This document shows, in pieces, positions 9,755 through 19,490 of a stretch of 61,254 nucleotides of DNA. Within the stretch, counting starts at the first letter, position 1. Every line of letters starts with the position of its first letter. The notes below the pieces were generated by a model. That model was given only the letters and a program-made list of their open reading frames with translations, was not told the origin of the DNA and searched no databases. Source of the stretch: Siphonobacter sp. BAB-5405 (GTDB lineage: Bacteria > Bacteroidota > Bacteroidia > Cytophagales > Spirosomataceae); the NCBI RefSeq assembly GCF_002872335.1, contig NZ_NJAG01000027.1, positions 1-61,254 of the forward strand, in the 5' to 3' direction. The position numbers and the translations under genes were made by a program.

Positions 9755-11872
9755 TTATTTCTGAAATTTCGCTTTCCCTTCATCCAGGTACTTCACAAAC
9801 GTTTCCACATTGGGTTCGTAAGCGACGGCTTTTACCAGGGGCTTTGCATCATTGTTTGGATCAATGAGTACGTAGAGGGGCTGAGCGTTGAAATTGTACT
9901 TGGCAATCTCAAAGTCCAGGTTCTGATCGCCGATGGTCGTTTTCTGCTTGCCATCTACTTTCGACGTGTAATGCTCGCTTTCGGGCAGTTCCGTTTTGTC
10001 ATCCACGTACAGCGAAACAATGATGTAATCTTCCCGAAGTCGTTTCAGTACTTCCGGCTGACTCCAGACGGTTTCCTCCATCTTCCGGCAGTTCACGCAA
10101 CCGTGACCCGTAAAGTCAATAAAGATGGGTTTGCCCACCTGCTTGGCGTAGGCGAGGCCTTCCTGGTAATCGAAAAAGCCTTCCAGGCCGTGGGGCAATT
10201 TAAAGAAGCTCACGTATTTCCGATCAGCCGGAAGTATACCCGACGAAGCTGGTGTACTGCTGGTCGGCGTATTATGGTGGAGGTTAAACTCCTGAGAAGT
10301 TTCGGGAGGCAACAGGCCCGAAAGTGGTTTGAGCGGAGCCCCAAACAGGCCGGGGACCAGATAAACCGCAAACGAGAAAATAACAATCGCAAACAACACC
10401 CGGGGAATCGACACCCGATCCACTGGACTATCGTGCGACATCAATACTTTGCCAATCAGGTTCAATCCCATCAACGTGAAAATGACAATCCAGAGCGAAA
10501 GGTATACTTCCCGGTTCAACAGGCCCCAGTGGTAGGTCTGATCGGGTACGCTCAGGAATTTCAGGGCAATGGCTAATTCCAGAAAACCTAACTGCACTTT
10601 CAGCGTGTTCAGCCAGCCGCCGGATTTAGGCATGGTTTTCAGGAAGCTGGGAATAAACGCAGCCACCACGAAAGGTAAAGCGAAGGCCGTGCCGAAGCTG
10701 ATGTTCAGTAAGGCCGAATCCCAGATACTACCGCTGGCCGCCAGAATGGCCGCCGTACCTACGATCGGAGCGGTACAGGAGAACGAAACCAGAGCCTGAG
10801 CAAAGGCCATAAAGAAAATACCACCCCAGCCACCTTTGTCGGCCTGAGCGTCTACTTTATTCACAAAAGCACTCGGTAAGGTCAGTTCAAACGCTCCCAA
10901 GAACGAAAGTGAGAACAGAACGAAAATCGTAAAAATGAATACGTTGGGTAACCAGTGCGTACTGATGAAGTTGGTAAAACCACTTCCAAACAAAGCGGAA
11001 ATCAGCGTACCAAAGAAGGCAAAAATGAGAATGATCGATAAGCCGTAGAAAAGGGCTTTCGTAATTCCTTCCGCCCGCGAATCCACGCGTTTGGTAAACA
11101 TGGCTACCGTCATCGGGATCATGGGGTATACGCAGGGCATGGCTACTGCCGCTAGTCCGGCTAGAAAGGCCAGTACTAAATCGCCAAACGAAACGCCTTT
11201 GGCAGGTTTGTCAGGGGCGGGTTCGCTAGTAGGAGCAACCGCAGGAGCGGCACTTTCAACCGTAGTGGTATTCGTATCCGTTGCTACAGCCGTGGTAGCG
11301 GGGACCGCCGTCGTCGTATCCTGAGCCGAAGCAGTCGTTGGGGGTGTCGTTGCTGGAGTAGCAGTGACCGTCTCGGTCGGTACGGCTGTGTTAGCGGCGG
11401 CAATTACCTTGAGTTTGCTCAAATTAAAGTCACCATCATTGATGGGGATACACAAACCATCGTCCTGGCAAACCTGTCCACCAATGTTCCCTTCGAGTTT
11501 GGCTCCTTCCTTTAAAATTTTGACACTCTGGCGAAAGGTGGCCTTCCCTTCAAAAAAACGGACTTTTCCATCGAAAATCTCGTCCATTTTTTCCTTGGGC
11601 TTGCTCGTCGTCCGAAGTTTACCCACGGCTTCGTAGGCGTCATTTTTCTTGAGCTTGAGTATCGTGGGTAAAGGGCCTACGTCCGGATCCTGATCGGGCG
11701 AGAAGATATGCCAGCCCTCATTCACGTCGGCTTCGACGAGAATATCGACGGTTTCACCCACTTTTACTTCATTTTTCGACAGGGAAAATTTCAGGCTATA
11801 GGGTTTGACAACCTGAGCCTGAGCGGCCACGGCCGTCCATATCCAAAGACTGAGAACTACTAATTTTTTCAT
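9755..11872 (-). CDS. dsbD: Thiol:disulfide interchange protein DsbD family (cytochrome c biogenesis/thioredoxin)
   Basis: Inner-membrane electron carrier that passes reducing power from cytoplasmic thioredoxin to periplasmic disulfide proteins. It has about 705 residues in three parts: a signal peptide plus N-terminal corrector domain with a Cys pair (GGQVCQDDGLCIP), a Pro/Thr/Ala linker, and a transmembrane domain of about eight helices with the redox cysteines in AMPCVYPMIPMT and FSCTAPIVGTA. The C-terminal thioredoxin domain carries CVNC (TGHGCVNCRKMEETVW). The frame is open upstream to 11977, but ATG 11872 (MKKLVVLSLWIW) begins the signal peptide and is the likely start. Confidence 0.92.
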   Translation of the reverse strand: MKKLVVLSLWIWTAVAAQAQVVKPYSLKFSLSKNEVKVGETVDILVEADVNEGWHIFSPDQDPDVGPLPTILKLKKNDAYEAVGKLRTTSKPKEKMDEIFDGKVRFFEGKATFRQSVKILKEGAKLEGNIGGQVCQDDGLCIPINDGDFNLSKLKVIAAANTAVPTETVTATPATTPPTTASAQDTTTAVPATTAVATDTNTTTVESAAPAVAPTSEPAPDKPAKGVSFGDLVLAFLAGLAAVAMPCVYPMIPMTVAMFTKRVDSRAEGITKALFYGLSIILIFAFFGTLISALFGSGFTNFISTHWLPNVFIFTIFVLFSLSFLGAFELTLPSAFVNKVDAQADKGGWGGIFFMAFAQALVSFSCTAPIVGTAAILAASGSIWDSALLNISFGTAFALPFVVAAFIPSFLKTMPKSGGWLNTLKVQLGFLELAIALKFLSVPDQTYHWGLLNREVYLSLWIVIFTLMGLNLIGKVLMSHDSPVDRVSIPRVLFAIVIFSFAVYLVPGLFGAPLKPLSGLLPPETSQEFNLHHNTPTSSTPASSGILPADRKYVSFFKLPHGLEGFFDYQEGLAYAKQVGKPIFIDFTGHGCVNCRKMEETVWSQPEVLKRLREDYIIVSLYVDDKTELPESEHYTSKVDGKQKTTIGDQNLDFEIAKYNFNAQPLYVLIDPNNDAKPLVKAVAYEPNVETFVKYLDEGKAKFQK

Positions 11873-12146
11873 GAAGAAGCTTAAAAGCGTATAATGGTAC
11901 GAATACGAAGGAATAGAGTGGGGGCTCTTCAGTATTCGTATCGGGTCTGATGGTACCTGAATGATTCGGCAACGCAAAATAAGTCAGTATAGTTTAGTTT
12001 TAGGTATGCTCTAATCAGGCATATGACGCAATTGGTAGCAAATAATTGCCGGTGGATCGCTTAAGAAAGAAGCTTTTCGGGCTCGATGCCGTAAATTTGC
12101 CTTGCGTAAGGGGCAACTCTCGCAATTTTCTCTTACAAAAACCATA

Positions 12147-12920
12147 ATGGATTTTCTACACCAGTTATTCGGCAATGATCTGGAAGCGGCCGGGTTTGTA
12201 ATTTTAAATTTGATCCTGATTGAAAGTTTACTTTCCGTAGACAACGCTGCTGTACTCGCCACGATGGTCATGGATCTTTCGCCGGACCAGCGGAAGAAAG
12301 CCCTCAAGTACGGAATCATTGGTGCCTATATCTTCCGGGGAATTTGTTTAGTTGCCGCTACCTGGCTGGTGAAAGTATGGTGGCTAAAACCCATTGGCGG
12401 GCTCTATTTGCTGTATCTGTGCTTCAATTATTTCCTGAGTCGTGACAAGCCCCACGAAGAAGAACACATCGAGAAGAAGGATTCCTGGTTGTATCGCAAT
12501 ACCATTGGCTTACTGGGTAAATTCTGGGCAACAGTAGCGTTGGTAGAAGTGATGGACCTGGCTTTTTCAATCGACAACGTCTTCGCGGCGGTAGCCTTTA
12601 CCGACAACATCTACCTGATTTGTACGGGCGTTTTCATCGGCATTCTGGCCATGCGGTTTGTGGCTCAGTCTTTCGTGCGACTCATGGAGCGTTTTCCGTT
12701 TCTGGAAGGCATTGCCTTTCTGGTCATCGGTTTACTGGGTATGAAACTGATGTCTTCGGCGGCCTGTCACTTTTTCAAGGAAACAGCCATTTGTCACTTT
12801 ATGGAAAGCGAAGAAGCGGATTTGTACGTATCCATTGCTACGGTCGTTTTATTTTTGGTACCCATTCTGACCTCCTGGTTATTCAATTTTCCCAAACGAC
12901 ATACGGTAGCAGATGAGTAA
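12147..12920 (+). CDS. TerC/Alx-family integral membrane protein
   Basis: Multi-pass membrane protein of 257 residues in the TerC family, whose members are linked to tellurite resistance and to Mn2+ export or metalation of exoenzymes. The family hallmark, acidic residues inside helices, is visible twice: ESLLSVDNAAVLA and VMDLAFSIDNVFAAVA. ATG 12147 (MDFLHQLFGND) is preferred over an upstream ATG at 12102 because homologues begin close to the first helix. It stands alone, with the permease gene downstream on the same strand after a 178-bp gap. Confidence 0.88.
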   Translation: MDFLHQLFGNDLEAAGFVILNLILIESLLSVDNAAVLATMVMDLSPDQRKKALKYGIIGAYIFRGICLVAATWLVKVWWLKPIGGLYLLYLCFNYFLSRDKPHEEEHIEKKDSWLYRNTIGLLGKFWATVALVEVMDLAFSIDNVFAAVAFTDNIYLICTGVFIGILAMRFVAQSFVRLMERFPFLEGIAFLVIGLLGMKLMSSAACHFFKETAICHFMESEEADLYVSIATVVLFLVPILTSWLFNFPKRHTVADE

Positions 12921-13098
12921 TGTTCTGCAACCTATTTTCGTGACTTCAACCCAGATTATACGCAAAAAAGCATCCTTTAAAAATTGAGCGATCGTTTGCG
13001 GCCAAGCTCTGTTTTTTTGCATATTTGACAAATAATATTTGCCGCTTCATTCACAAACCAAACATCATTCTAAAATTTACTCCTAACGGAACATTTGT

Positions 13099-14571
13099 AT
13101 GGCTAATATTTGGGTAAAAAAACCCCTGAAACAACTGTTGAACGAGGCCGAAGCCTCAGGCGAAGGCTCGCTCAAGCGGACCCTCTCGGCTGGAAACCTC
13201 GTGGCTTTAGGGATTGGTGCAATTATTGGAGCTGGACTCTTCGTACGTACGGCAGCAGCGGCGGCCGAAAGTGCAGGTCCATCGGTTACGATTTCATTTA
13301 TTTTAGCCGCCGTGGGCTGTGCTCTGGCCGGTTTATGTTACGCTGAATTTGCTTCCATGATCCCCATTGCGGGATCTGCCTATACGTATTCGTACGCAAC
13401 CATGGGTGAATTTGTGGCCTGGACGATTGGCTGGGATTTAGTACTTGAGTATGCGTTGGGAGCCGCCACGGTTTCCATTGCCTGGTCGGAATACCTGAAT
13501 AAGCTCTTAGCGACTTTATTTGGCACCGAAATACCCTATCAGTGGTGCCATTCTCCCTTTCAGGTATCGGAACTGGGTACGCAGGGAATCATGAATATTC
13601 CTGCCGTATTCATCCTGTTCTGTTTAACCTTGCTGCTCATTCGCGGCGTACAGGAATCGGCTACGGTTAATGCCGTTATTGTCGTATTGAAAGTGGCAAT
13701 TGTGATCCTGTTTATCGCTTTAGGCTGGCAGTACATCAATCCGGCCAACCACATGCCTTACATTCCTGAAGAAACCAAGGTAGTGGACGGAGCCGGTGTG
13801 TCCCATGACTTTGGTGGTTTCTGGGGGATTGTCGGAGGGGCCGGTACCGTATTCTTCGCTTTCATTGGTTTTGATGCCGTGTCAACGGCCGCTCAGGAAG
13901 CAAAAAATCCGAGTCGGGATATGCCCATCGGTATTCTGGTTTCCCTGGTGGTTTGTACGATTCTGTATATTCTGTTTGGTCACGTACTGACCGGTGTTGC
14001 TCATTACAGCGAATTCCGGACGGCTGGTAAAGAAGCCTCGGTTGTATACGCCATCCAGAAATACATGCACGATTATCAGTGGTTGGGTACGATGATTACG
14101 GTAGCCATTCTGGCCGGTTTCTCTTCCGTAATTCTGGTGATGTTGCTGGGTCAGTCACGGGTATTTTACTCAATGGCTAATGACGGTCTGGTGCCGAAAG
14201 TATTTAGCCAACTGCACCCGAAATTCCGCACGCCGTACCGCTCAAACCTCCTTTTCTTCGTATTCGTAGGCATCTTCGCGGCTTTCGTACCGGGTGATGT
14301 CGTAGGCGATATGACCAGTATCGGTACGTTGTTTGCCTTCGTTCTGGTATCGATTGGGGTGGTTATCATGCGTAAAACGGATCCGAATATCGAACGTCCT
14401 TTCAAAACACCTTTCTCACCCGTAGTTCCCATTTTGGGTGCTCTGACCTGTCTGCTGATGATCTACGGTTTAGGTCACGAAAACTGGATGCGTCTGATTG
14501 TTTGGATGGGTATCGGTTTGGTCATCTACTTCGGGTACAGTGTTCGTCGCAGTAAACTGCAACGCAAATAA
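13099..14571 (+). CDS. APC-family amino acid permease
   Basis: Twelve-helix amino acid transporter, 490 residues, of the cationic-amino-acid-type APC group. The N-terminal GNLVALGIGAIIGAGLFV is the conserved unwound helix-1 motif that contacts the substrate backbone. FAFIGFDAVSTAAQEAKNPSRDMP is the helix-6 signature, and GMGIGL-like glycine-rich helices close the C-terminus. The substrate cannot be predicted safely. The upstream AT-rich 178-bp gap contains TATTTG-like promoter boxes; a strong terminator follows. Confidence 0.92.
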   Translation: MANIWVKKPLKQLLNEAEASGEGSLKRTLSAGNLVALGIGAIIGAGLFVRTAAAAAESAGPSVTISFILAAVGCALAGLCYAEFASMIPIAGSAYTYSYATMGEFVAWTIGWDLVLEYALGAATVSIAWSEYLNKLLATLFGTEIPYQWCHSPFQVSELGTQGIMNIPAVFILFCLTLLLIRGVQESATVNAVIVVLKVAIVILFIALGWQYINPANHMPYIPEETKVVDGAGVSHDFGGFWGIVGGAGTVFFAFIGFDAVSTAAQEAKNPSRDMPIGILVSLVVCTILYILFGHVLTGVAHYSEFRTAGKEASVVYAIQKYMHDYQWLGTMITVAILAGFSSVILVMLLGQSRVFYSMANDGLVPKVFSQLHPKFRTPYRSNLLFFVFVGIFAAFVPGDVVGDMTSIGTLFAFVLVSIGVVIMRKTDPNIERPFKTPFSPVVPILGALTCLLMIYGLGHENWMRLIVWMGIGLVIYFGYSVRRSKLQRK

Positions 14572-14625
14572 ACAGGACTGAAACCGGAAAGCGAACCGTT
14601 TCATCCGAACAAAAAATAAATTTGG

Positions 14626-14655
14626 GCGACGCAGATCATTCTGCGTCGCTCTTTT
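14626..14655 (+). terminator. Terminator of the permease gene
   Basis: Arms GCGACGCAGA and TCTGCGTCGC (14626-14649) with a 4-nt loop, followed by TCTTTTG. Confidence 0.85.
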
Positions 14656-14802
14656 GTTATACGACTGAAAATCAATTGTTCAGGCCCGTTACACAAATAA
14701 ATTTTGCTGACCATTCGTTATTCATCCGTACAAACACAATCTTGTACAGCAAAACATCCGCCACTGTATGCTTCGGCATTCTATTTTATGTATCTGACCA
14801 CT

Positions 14803-15444
14803 ATGAATACTATGTTACGTATGCAATCAATTTGGCTGCTTTGGGCCCTGGTTTGGGCCTGGAGCCCTGCCGGAGCAGCCGATAAACCTCTGGAGCAACG
14901 AGGGTATAATATTGGCGAGGCGGTGGGAGATTTTCAGCTACGAAATGTAGATGGAAACACGATACGCCTTTCAGATTTGAAAGGAAATAAAGGCGTAATT
15001 GTAGTTTTTACAACGAACCATTGTCCGTTTGCCAAAGCGTACGAAGAACGTATCATTGCCCTGGATATGAAATACCGCTCGCAGGGGTTTCCGGTAGTGG
15101 CCATCAATCCCAACGATCCGGCGGCGTACGAAGAAGATTCCTTTGATAATATGAAAGCCCGTGCTTCAACGAAAGGATATACCTTTCCGTACCTGCTCGA
15201 CGATACGCAGAAAACGGCTAAAGCCTTCGGAGCCACCCGTACGCCACAGGTGTTTGTACTCCAGCGGCAGGGAGACAAATTTACGGTTCAATACATTGGT
15301 ACCATTGATGATAGTTCTCAGGATCCCGGTAGTGTAACCAGACGTTACGTCGAAGATGCCGTTAATAACCTGCTACAGGGAAAGCCTGTTATGCTGAACG
15401 TGACCAAACCCGTGGGTTGTGCCATTCAGTGGAAAGAGGCATAA
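14803..15444 (+). CDS. Exported redoxin (AhpC/TSA-like) protein
   Basis: Thioredoxin-fold protein of about 213 residues. A signal peptide (from MNTMLRMQSIWLL through AWSPAGAA) precedes a peroxiredoxin-like domain: GEAVGDFQLRNVDGNTIRLSDL, then TTNHCPFAKAYEERI. The single Cys in NHCPFAK stands where peroxiredoxins or thioredoxins have their active site. This N-H-C-P variant is typical of a widespread 'redoxin domain' family of unproven substrate. Several in-frame Met codons lie upstream (14704, 14788); ATG 14803 or 14812 fits the signal peptide best. Monocistronic, closed by a strong terminator. Confidence 0.82.
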   Translation: MNTMLRMQSIWLLWALVWAWSPAGAADKPLEQRGYNIGEAVGDFQLRNVDGNTIRLSDLKGNKGVIVVFTTNHCPFAKAYEERIIALDMKYRSQGFPVVAINPNDPAAYEEDSFDNMKARASTKGYTFPYLLDDTQKTAKAFGATRTPQVFVLQRQGDKFTVQYIGTIDDSSQDPGSVTRRYVEDAVNNLLQGKPVMLNVTKPVGCAIQWKEA

Positions 15445-15460
15445 GATAGGTTCAGGGTCC

Positions 15461-15497
15461 AAAAAAAGGCTCGCGACAATCATCGCGAGCCTTTTTT
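15461..15497. terminator. Bidirectional terminator
   Basis: Arms GGCTCGCGA (15468-15476) and TCGCGAGCC (15483-15491) flanked by A7 and T6, between the convergent redoxin and outer-membrane protein genes. Confidence 0.9.
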
Positions 15498-15517
15498 GAT
15501 GGAAAAACGTAAAAGCT

Positions 15518-16231
15518 TTACAGGCGAATACCAAAATTTACGGCACTTACCTGAGGCCCTTTGCCCGCTTCAAATACCTTATTCAAATCATATTCGGCGA
15601 ATACCGTACCTACGCAACGGAAGCCTACACTCATGCCTACGCCGTAACGGAAGTTATTCACATAGTAGCGACCATGATCGCGGTCTTTGCTACCCGACTG
15701 CGTTTTGGTTTTCGTATAGCTATCGAGTCGCATACCTGCGTAGCCGCCTAAACTGATGTGGCTCACGGCTCCTTTGCGGAAAACGACTGTAGGCATAACG
15801 GGAATATTCAGATACGCGACGGTAAGTTTACTTTTAGCCAGGGGTACGTCAGAGTCCGTGAAAGCCACTTGTCCACCCGTAGTGCTAATGACCCGGTTTC
15901 CTTCGAGCATAAAGTTATTCCAGCTTACTTCCAGACCCGTTTTCAAGGCAAAGGCAGACTTTTGTCCACTTACAATCCGGAAACGGTGCATGGCACCCAG
16001 CGAAACAAAGCGGCTACCTAAGGGACGAAGTTCGTAACCATTGGTCATTTGAGCATTTTTTCCGGCAAAGGTGTTGAGGCCCAGTGAAATTTCTAAGTCG
16101 CTCTTGTGGGCAGGCATCCAGGGTTTGGTCGTTGTCGAGACGGGTAAGGTATCCGTACTGATTTGAGCAAAGGCGGATAAAGCAGCAGTGGATAAAACGA
16201 CAGTAGCGAAGGCAATCAATGAACGTTTCAT
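15518..16231 (-). CDS. Outer-membrane beta-barrel protein
   Basis: Exported protein of 237 residues with a signal peptide (MKRSLIAFATVVLSTAALSAFA). The rest alternates short amphipathic strands of the PorT/OmpW-like barrel type (for example LEISLGLNTFAG, YGVGMSVGFRCVG) and ends in a final strand, VSAVNFGIRL, typical of barrels recognised by BamA. No enzymatic motif is seen. Function unknown; probably an outer-membrane barrel. Confidence 0.75.
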   Translation of the reverse strand: MKRSLIAFATVVLSTAALSAFAQISTDTLPVSTTTKPWMPAHKSDLEISLGLNTFAGKNAQMTNGYELRPLGSRFVSLGAMHRFRIVSGQKSAFALKTGLEVSWNNFMLEGNRVISTTGGQVAFTDSDVPLAKSKLTVAYLNIPVMPTVVFRKGAVSHISLGGYAGMRLDSYTKTKTQSGSKDRDHGRYYVNNFRYGVGMSVGFRCVGTVFAEYDLNKVFEAGKGPQVSAVNFGIRL

Positions 16232-16395
16232 GGCTATACGAGAATTAAGAGGTTCGTCAGTTGTTGGAATGGAATCCGTATTTTCGAATTCAAAAAACAG
16301 ATGAACGCCGCAAGGAGAAGGTGACGAAAACCCGTATGAAAGGTATTTTTCCAGAAGAAGGGTAGAAGGAGCGGATGAATTTTGAAAATATACGT

Positions 16396-16995
16396 ATGAC
16401 CAAAGCAGAGATACGACGGGAATTCCGGCAACGTCGGCGAAACCTGGACGATACAGATGTACTTATCCACACCCAAGCATTGTCCAATCAATTAATTGAA
16501 GCTGATTTACTGAAAGATAGTAAGACCGTACATGCCTTTTTACCCATTCGACGACAAAAGGAAGTGGACAACTATATAGTTATCCACAATTTGCGTCAAA
16601 GTTATCCACATGTCCACATCGCTATTTCCCGGTCGGATGCTCAGGCTCGCGAGATGGTACACTATCGGTACACGGATCAGACCGAAATCCTTGAAAATGA
16701 GTGGGGTATTCCGGAGCCCGTACCACAATTAGGGTTACAGATAGCTCCTGAAGAACTGGATGCAGTATTAGTACCGCTCCTGGCTTTTGATCGTCGGGGG
16801 TATCGGGTAGGGTATGGGATGGGTTTTTACGACCGTTTTCTGGCCCAGTGCCGACCGGATGTACTGAAAATTGGCCTTTCTTTCTTTGAACCGGTGGAAA
16901 GCATTAGCGATGTGGATAACTTTGATATTCCCCTCACGGCTTGCGTTACGCCAAAGAGTATTTGGAGGTTTGAAGAAAGTAGACCACATTTATAA
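16396..16995 (+). CDS. 5-formyltetrahydrofolate cyclo-ligase
   Basis: ATP-dependent enzyme that returns 5-formyl-THF to the one-carbon pool as 5,10-methenyl-THF. It has about 199 residues, the normal length. N-terminal [15 protein letters not shown] is the family start. The C-terminal motif [19 protein letters not shown] (about residues 135-153) is the nucleotide/folate-binding signature. The frame is open from ATG 16375, but ATG 16396 (MTKAEIRRE) matches the family. glyA and gcvT in this window feed the same folate pool. Confidence 0.92.
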   Translation: MTKAEIRREFRQRRRNLDDTDVLIHTQALSNQLIEADLLKDSKTVHAFLPIRRQKEVDNYIVIHNLRQSYPHVHIAISRSDAQAREMVHYRYTDQTEILENEWGIPEPVPQLGLQIAPEELDAVLVPLLAFDRRGYRVGYGMGFYDRFLAQCRPDVLKIGLSFFEPVESISDVDNFDIPLTACVTPKSIWRFEESRPHL

Positions 16996-17061
16996 GTTGG
17001 GATTTACTAAAAGAAAAATAAAAAAATAAGGCTTCTATTTTTCCAGTCCGTAAGAAACCCC

Positions 17062-17069
17062 TTACTTTG
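17062..17069 (+). promoter_or_regulatory. Possible promoter of the 6S-like RNA
   Basis: TTACTTTG differs from the TAnnTTTG -7 consensus at one base and lies about 14-20 bp before the first arm of the structured RNA. The -33 element is weak. Confidence 0.35.
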
Positions 17070-17074
17070 CGGCC

Positions 17075-17203
17075 AATTCGACAATTCGTCACAGTGAACA
17101 CTAAGAAAATTAAATAGAACATTCGGAGTGAGCGGGGCCTCGACCCTCGTTTGCCAGAATTGTTTTGTCGGTTTTCTCTCCTTCACGGTGACGAATTTTT
17201 TTA
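17075..17203 (+). ncRNA. Candidate small RNA closed by a long stem and terminator (6S-Flavo-like)
   Basis: Arms at 17083-17098 (AATTCGTCACAGTGAA) and 17182-17197 match in 15 of 16 pairs and are followed by T7. Between them a smaller hairpin (about 17127-17159, with a GGG/CCC core around CCTCGA) is flanked by two unpaired A/T-rich stretches. The result is a rod with a large central internal loop, the general plan of 6S RNA, the RNA polymerase-binding regulator. A short Bacteroidota form (6S-Flavo) is known. The size (about 120 nt), own promoter-like box, terminator and lack of an ORF fit an independent ncRNA. It could instead be an asd leader; the covariance model was not run. Confidence 0.5.
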
Positions 17204-17301
17204 TGCCCCTACCTCAACGCTGGCACGAAAATGGTTGTTGAGGATGAGCGTATTACAGAAATAGAATTCATTTTTCACCCTAATTTCTTTTTTACAAAAC
17301 A

Positions 17302-18294
17302 ATGAAAGTCGCTGTTGTTGGAGCCACCGGTCTTGTAGGTGGTGAGATGCTGAAAGTACTGGAAGAACGTAACTTCCCCATCACCGAACTCATTCCGGTC
17401 GCTTCCGAGCGGTCTGTTGGTAAAAAGGTGACCTTCAAGGGACAGGAATATACCGTAGTAAGTTTCGAGGACGCCATCGCTGCCAAACCTGCGATTGCTA
17501 TTTTCTCGGCGGGTGGTAGTACGTCACTGGAACTGGCTCCCAAGTTTGCTGAAGCCGGTATTTTCGTCATTGACAACTCTTCAGCCTGGCGGATGGACCC
17601 TACCAAGAAACTGGTAGTACCGGAAATCAACGCTCACACGCTGACGAAAGAAGATAAAATCATTGCCAACCCCAACTGCTCAACGATTCAGATGGTGGTG
17701 GTATTGAACCCCCTGCACCAGCAGTACAAAATCAAACGGGTAGTCGTTTCGACGTACCAGTCTGTTACGGGTACGGGTAAAGCTGCGGTAGATCAGTTGT
17801 TTGCCGAGCGTAAAGGCGATGACAGCGTGAAAAAAGTATATCCGCACCCCATCGACCTGAACGTACTGCCGCACATCGACGTATTCCTGGATAACGGCTA
17901 TACGAAAGAGGAGATGAAGATGGTAAATGAAACCAAGAAAATCATGGGAGATGATGCCATCGCAGTAACGGCTACGACGGTACGTATTCCCACGATTGGT
18001 GGTCACTCGGAAGCCGTAAACATCGAGTTCGAAAACGATTTCGATCTGGAAGAAGTACGGGCTATCCTGGAAAAAGCTCCGGGTGTAGTCGTGCAGGACG
18101 ATCCGAAAAACCAGGTGTACCCCATGCCGCTCACCGCTCACGGAAAAGACGATACCTTCGTGGGTCGTATCCGTCGGGACGAGTCACAAGCCAATACGCT
18201 CAACCTGTGGATTGTTGCTGACAACCTGCGGAAAGGTGCGGCAACGAACGCCGTTCAGATCGCTGAGTACCTGAATACGAATGAATTAGTATAA
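17302..18294 (+). CDS. asd: Aspartate-semialdehyde dehydrogenase
   Basis: NADPH-dependent reduction of aspartyl phosphate to aspartate semialdehyde, the branch point to lysine/diaminopimelate, threonine and methionine. It has 330 residues, normal length. GATGLVG (7-13) binds NADPH. The catalytic Cys is C126 in NPNCSTIQ and the catalytic His is H235 in IPTIGGHSEAV. The 98 bp immediately upstream carry no clear regulatory element other than the preceding candidate RNA. Confidence 0.97.
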   Translation: MKVAVVGATGLVGGEMLKVLEERNFPITELIPVASERSVGKKVTFKGQEYTVVSFEDAIAAKPAIAIFSAGGSTSLELAPKFAEAGIFVIDNSSAWRMDPTKKLVVPEINAHTLTKEDKIIANPNCSTIQMVVVLNPLHQQYKIKRVVVSTYQSVTGTGKAAVDQLFAERKGDDSVKKVYPHPIDLNVLPHIDVFLDNGYTKEEMKMVNETKKIMGDDAIAVTATTVRIPTIGGHSEAVNIEFENDFDLEEVRAILEKAPGVVVQDDPKNQVYPMPLTAHGKDDTFVGRIRRDESQANTLNLWIVADNLRKGAATNAVQIAEYLNTNELV

Positions 18295-18330
18295 TCAGAT
18301 TTCAAACGTTAAAAGCGTTTAATAGCAATA

Positions 18331-18351
18331 GCCCAGGGTAAAACCCTGGGC
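18331..18351. terminator. Hairpin between convergent asd and lipoprotein genes
   Basis: Perfect 9-bp arms GCCCAGGGT and ACCCTGGGC with a 3-nt loop, but without a T-run on either side. Probably a terminator or mRNA-protecting stem. Confidence 0.5.
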
Positions 18352-18376
18352 AATCCTACCAAAGAAGGCGAGCCGA

Positions 18377-19285
18377 TTAGTACCGGTTCGCTTTCTTTTT
18401 TTGCTTGTAGTCTAAACGGTAATGATAGGAAAGATGGGTAGCAGGTTTACGCAATTCATTGCCGAAAGTTAGCGAAGCGATGTGTTGTCGATACTGATAG
18501 GCAGCCACAAAACTCCGGATCGTGAACCACTGGGAGTTGTCATAAGGGTGTGAAGAGGTTCCGATACTATATTTCAAACTAAAAGAGCGGTCTCTCGCTG
18601 GATCAGAGCTGAATACCATTTCAGTAGTGGCCGCAATGGTAAACAGACTGGGTTGTCGGGCAATGTACCAGTTATCCTTACCATTAGAATAACTACCTAA
18701 TCCATTAGGAACACTTTGCTGCGGAATGATTTGACGTAGTCGGGATAACTCACCGTATTCCCGGCTATATACCATGTCTACTCCAATAAACCGCCAATTT
18801 GTATTTTTTCCTAAGATGGCGTTTAACTGGGCACTGCCGCGGAAACCAAATCCGTAAAAGTTGTAGGTACCTGCATAGGCACTGGGTAATCGGTTGACTT
18901 GGCGAATCCCTCCAACCGTACTCGTGTCGTATTTGCTAAATGAATTAGGACTAATGGTATACTGCCCCAGATAGCCAAAGGTTCCATAGGACAATGTAGC
19001 TGCATTCCAGCTATGAGCCCTATTGAATTGTAAAAGTCCAAGTCGGTGCTGATCTTCTGTTTGACCGCCTTTTAATCCTTCCTTGTAGCCGTTCCCCCAA
19101 AGTACTACGCCGCCTACATAGGTTGCCGTATTGAGGCCACTATCCCGTGAAGCCATCGGTTTAGGCTGATAGATTAAATCATGGGCGTGAAGTCCTGCTC
19201 CCAGACGGTAATTGTACACGGTTGCACAACTGGCTAAGCCAGCAATGATGCCACAGAATAGAGTAATTCGGCAGAAATAAGTCAT
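18377..19285 (-). CDS. Putative lipoprotein of unknown function
   Basis: A 302-residue exported protein with a lipoprotein signal: hydrophobic N-terminus, then lipobox LASC with Cys20, so it is likely lipid-anchored. The mature part is rich in aromatic and Gly residues with alternating strands (VNRLPSAYAGTYNFYGFGFRG, SFSLKYSIG), suggesting a beta-rich or barrel-like fold at the outer membrane. No family recognised. Monocistronic and divergent from uvrB. Confidence 0.6.
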   Translation of the reverse strand: MTYFCRITLFCGIIAGLASCATVYNYRLGAGLHAHDLIYQPKPMASRDSGLNTATYVGGVVLWGNGYKEGLKGGQTEDQHRLGLLQFNRAHSWNAATLSYGTFGYLGQYTISPNSFSKYDTSTVGGIRQVNRLPSAYAGTYNFYGFGFRGSAQLNAILGKNTNWRFIGVDMVYSREYGELSRLRQIIPQQSVPNGLGSYSNGKDNWYIARQPSLFTIAATTEMVFSSDPARDRSFSLKYSIGTSSHPYDNSQWFTIRSFVAAYQYRQHIASLTFGNELRKPATHLSYHYRLDYKQKKKANRY

Positions 19286-19490
19286 GATAGATGCAGGATA
19301 GGATTAGAGGACAAAACTACACGAAAGACCCTGAAAATTTCAAAATCGTTGGAATGGAAAGCATTTTTTAGACGTTACTGTCTGGATGGCCCCAACCTTC
19401 GGTTTCTGGTCATTTTTTAGTAGTTTCACTGATTCGAAACGGACCCGCGTCCCTTCGGTTCATTCGCTTAACAAAGCCGCTCCGAACGCC

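Noticed and set aside
9743-10576. Long plus-strand frame opposite dsbD
   Set aside because: Antisense shadow of the well-supported dsbD reading frame.
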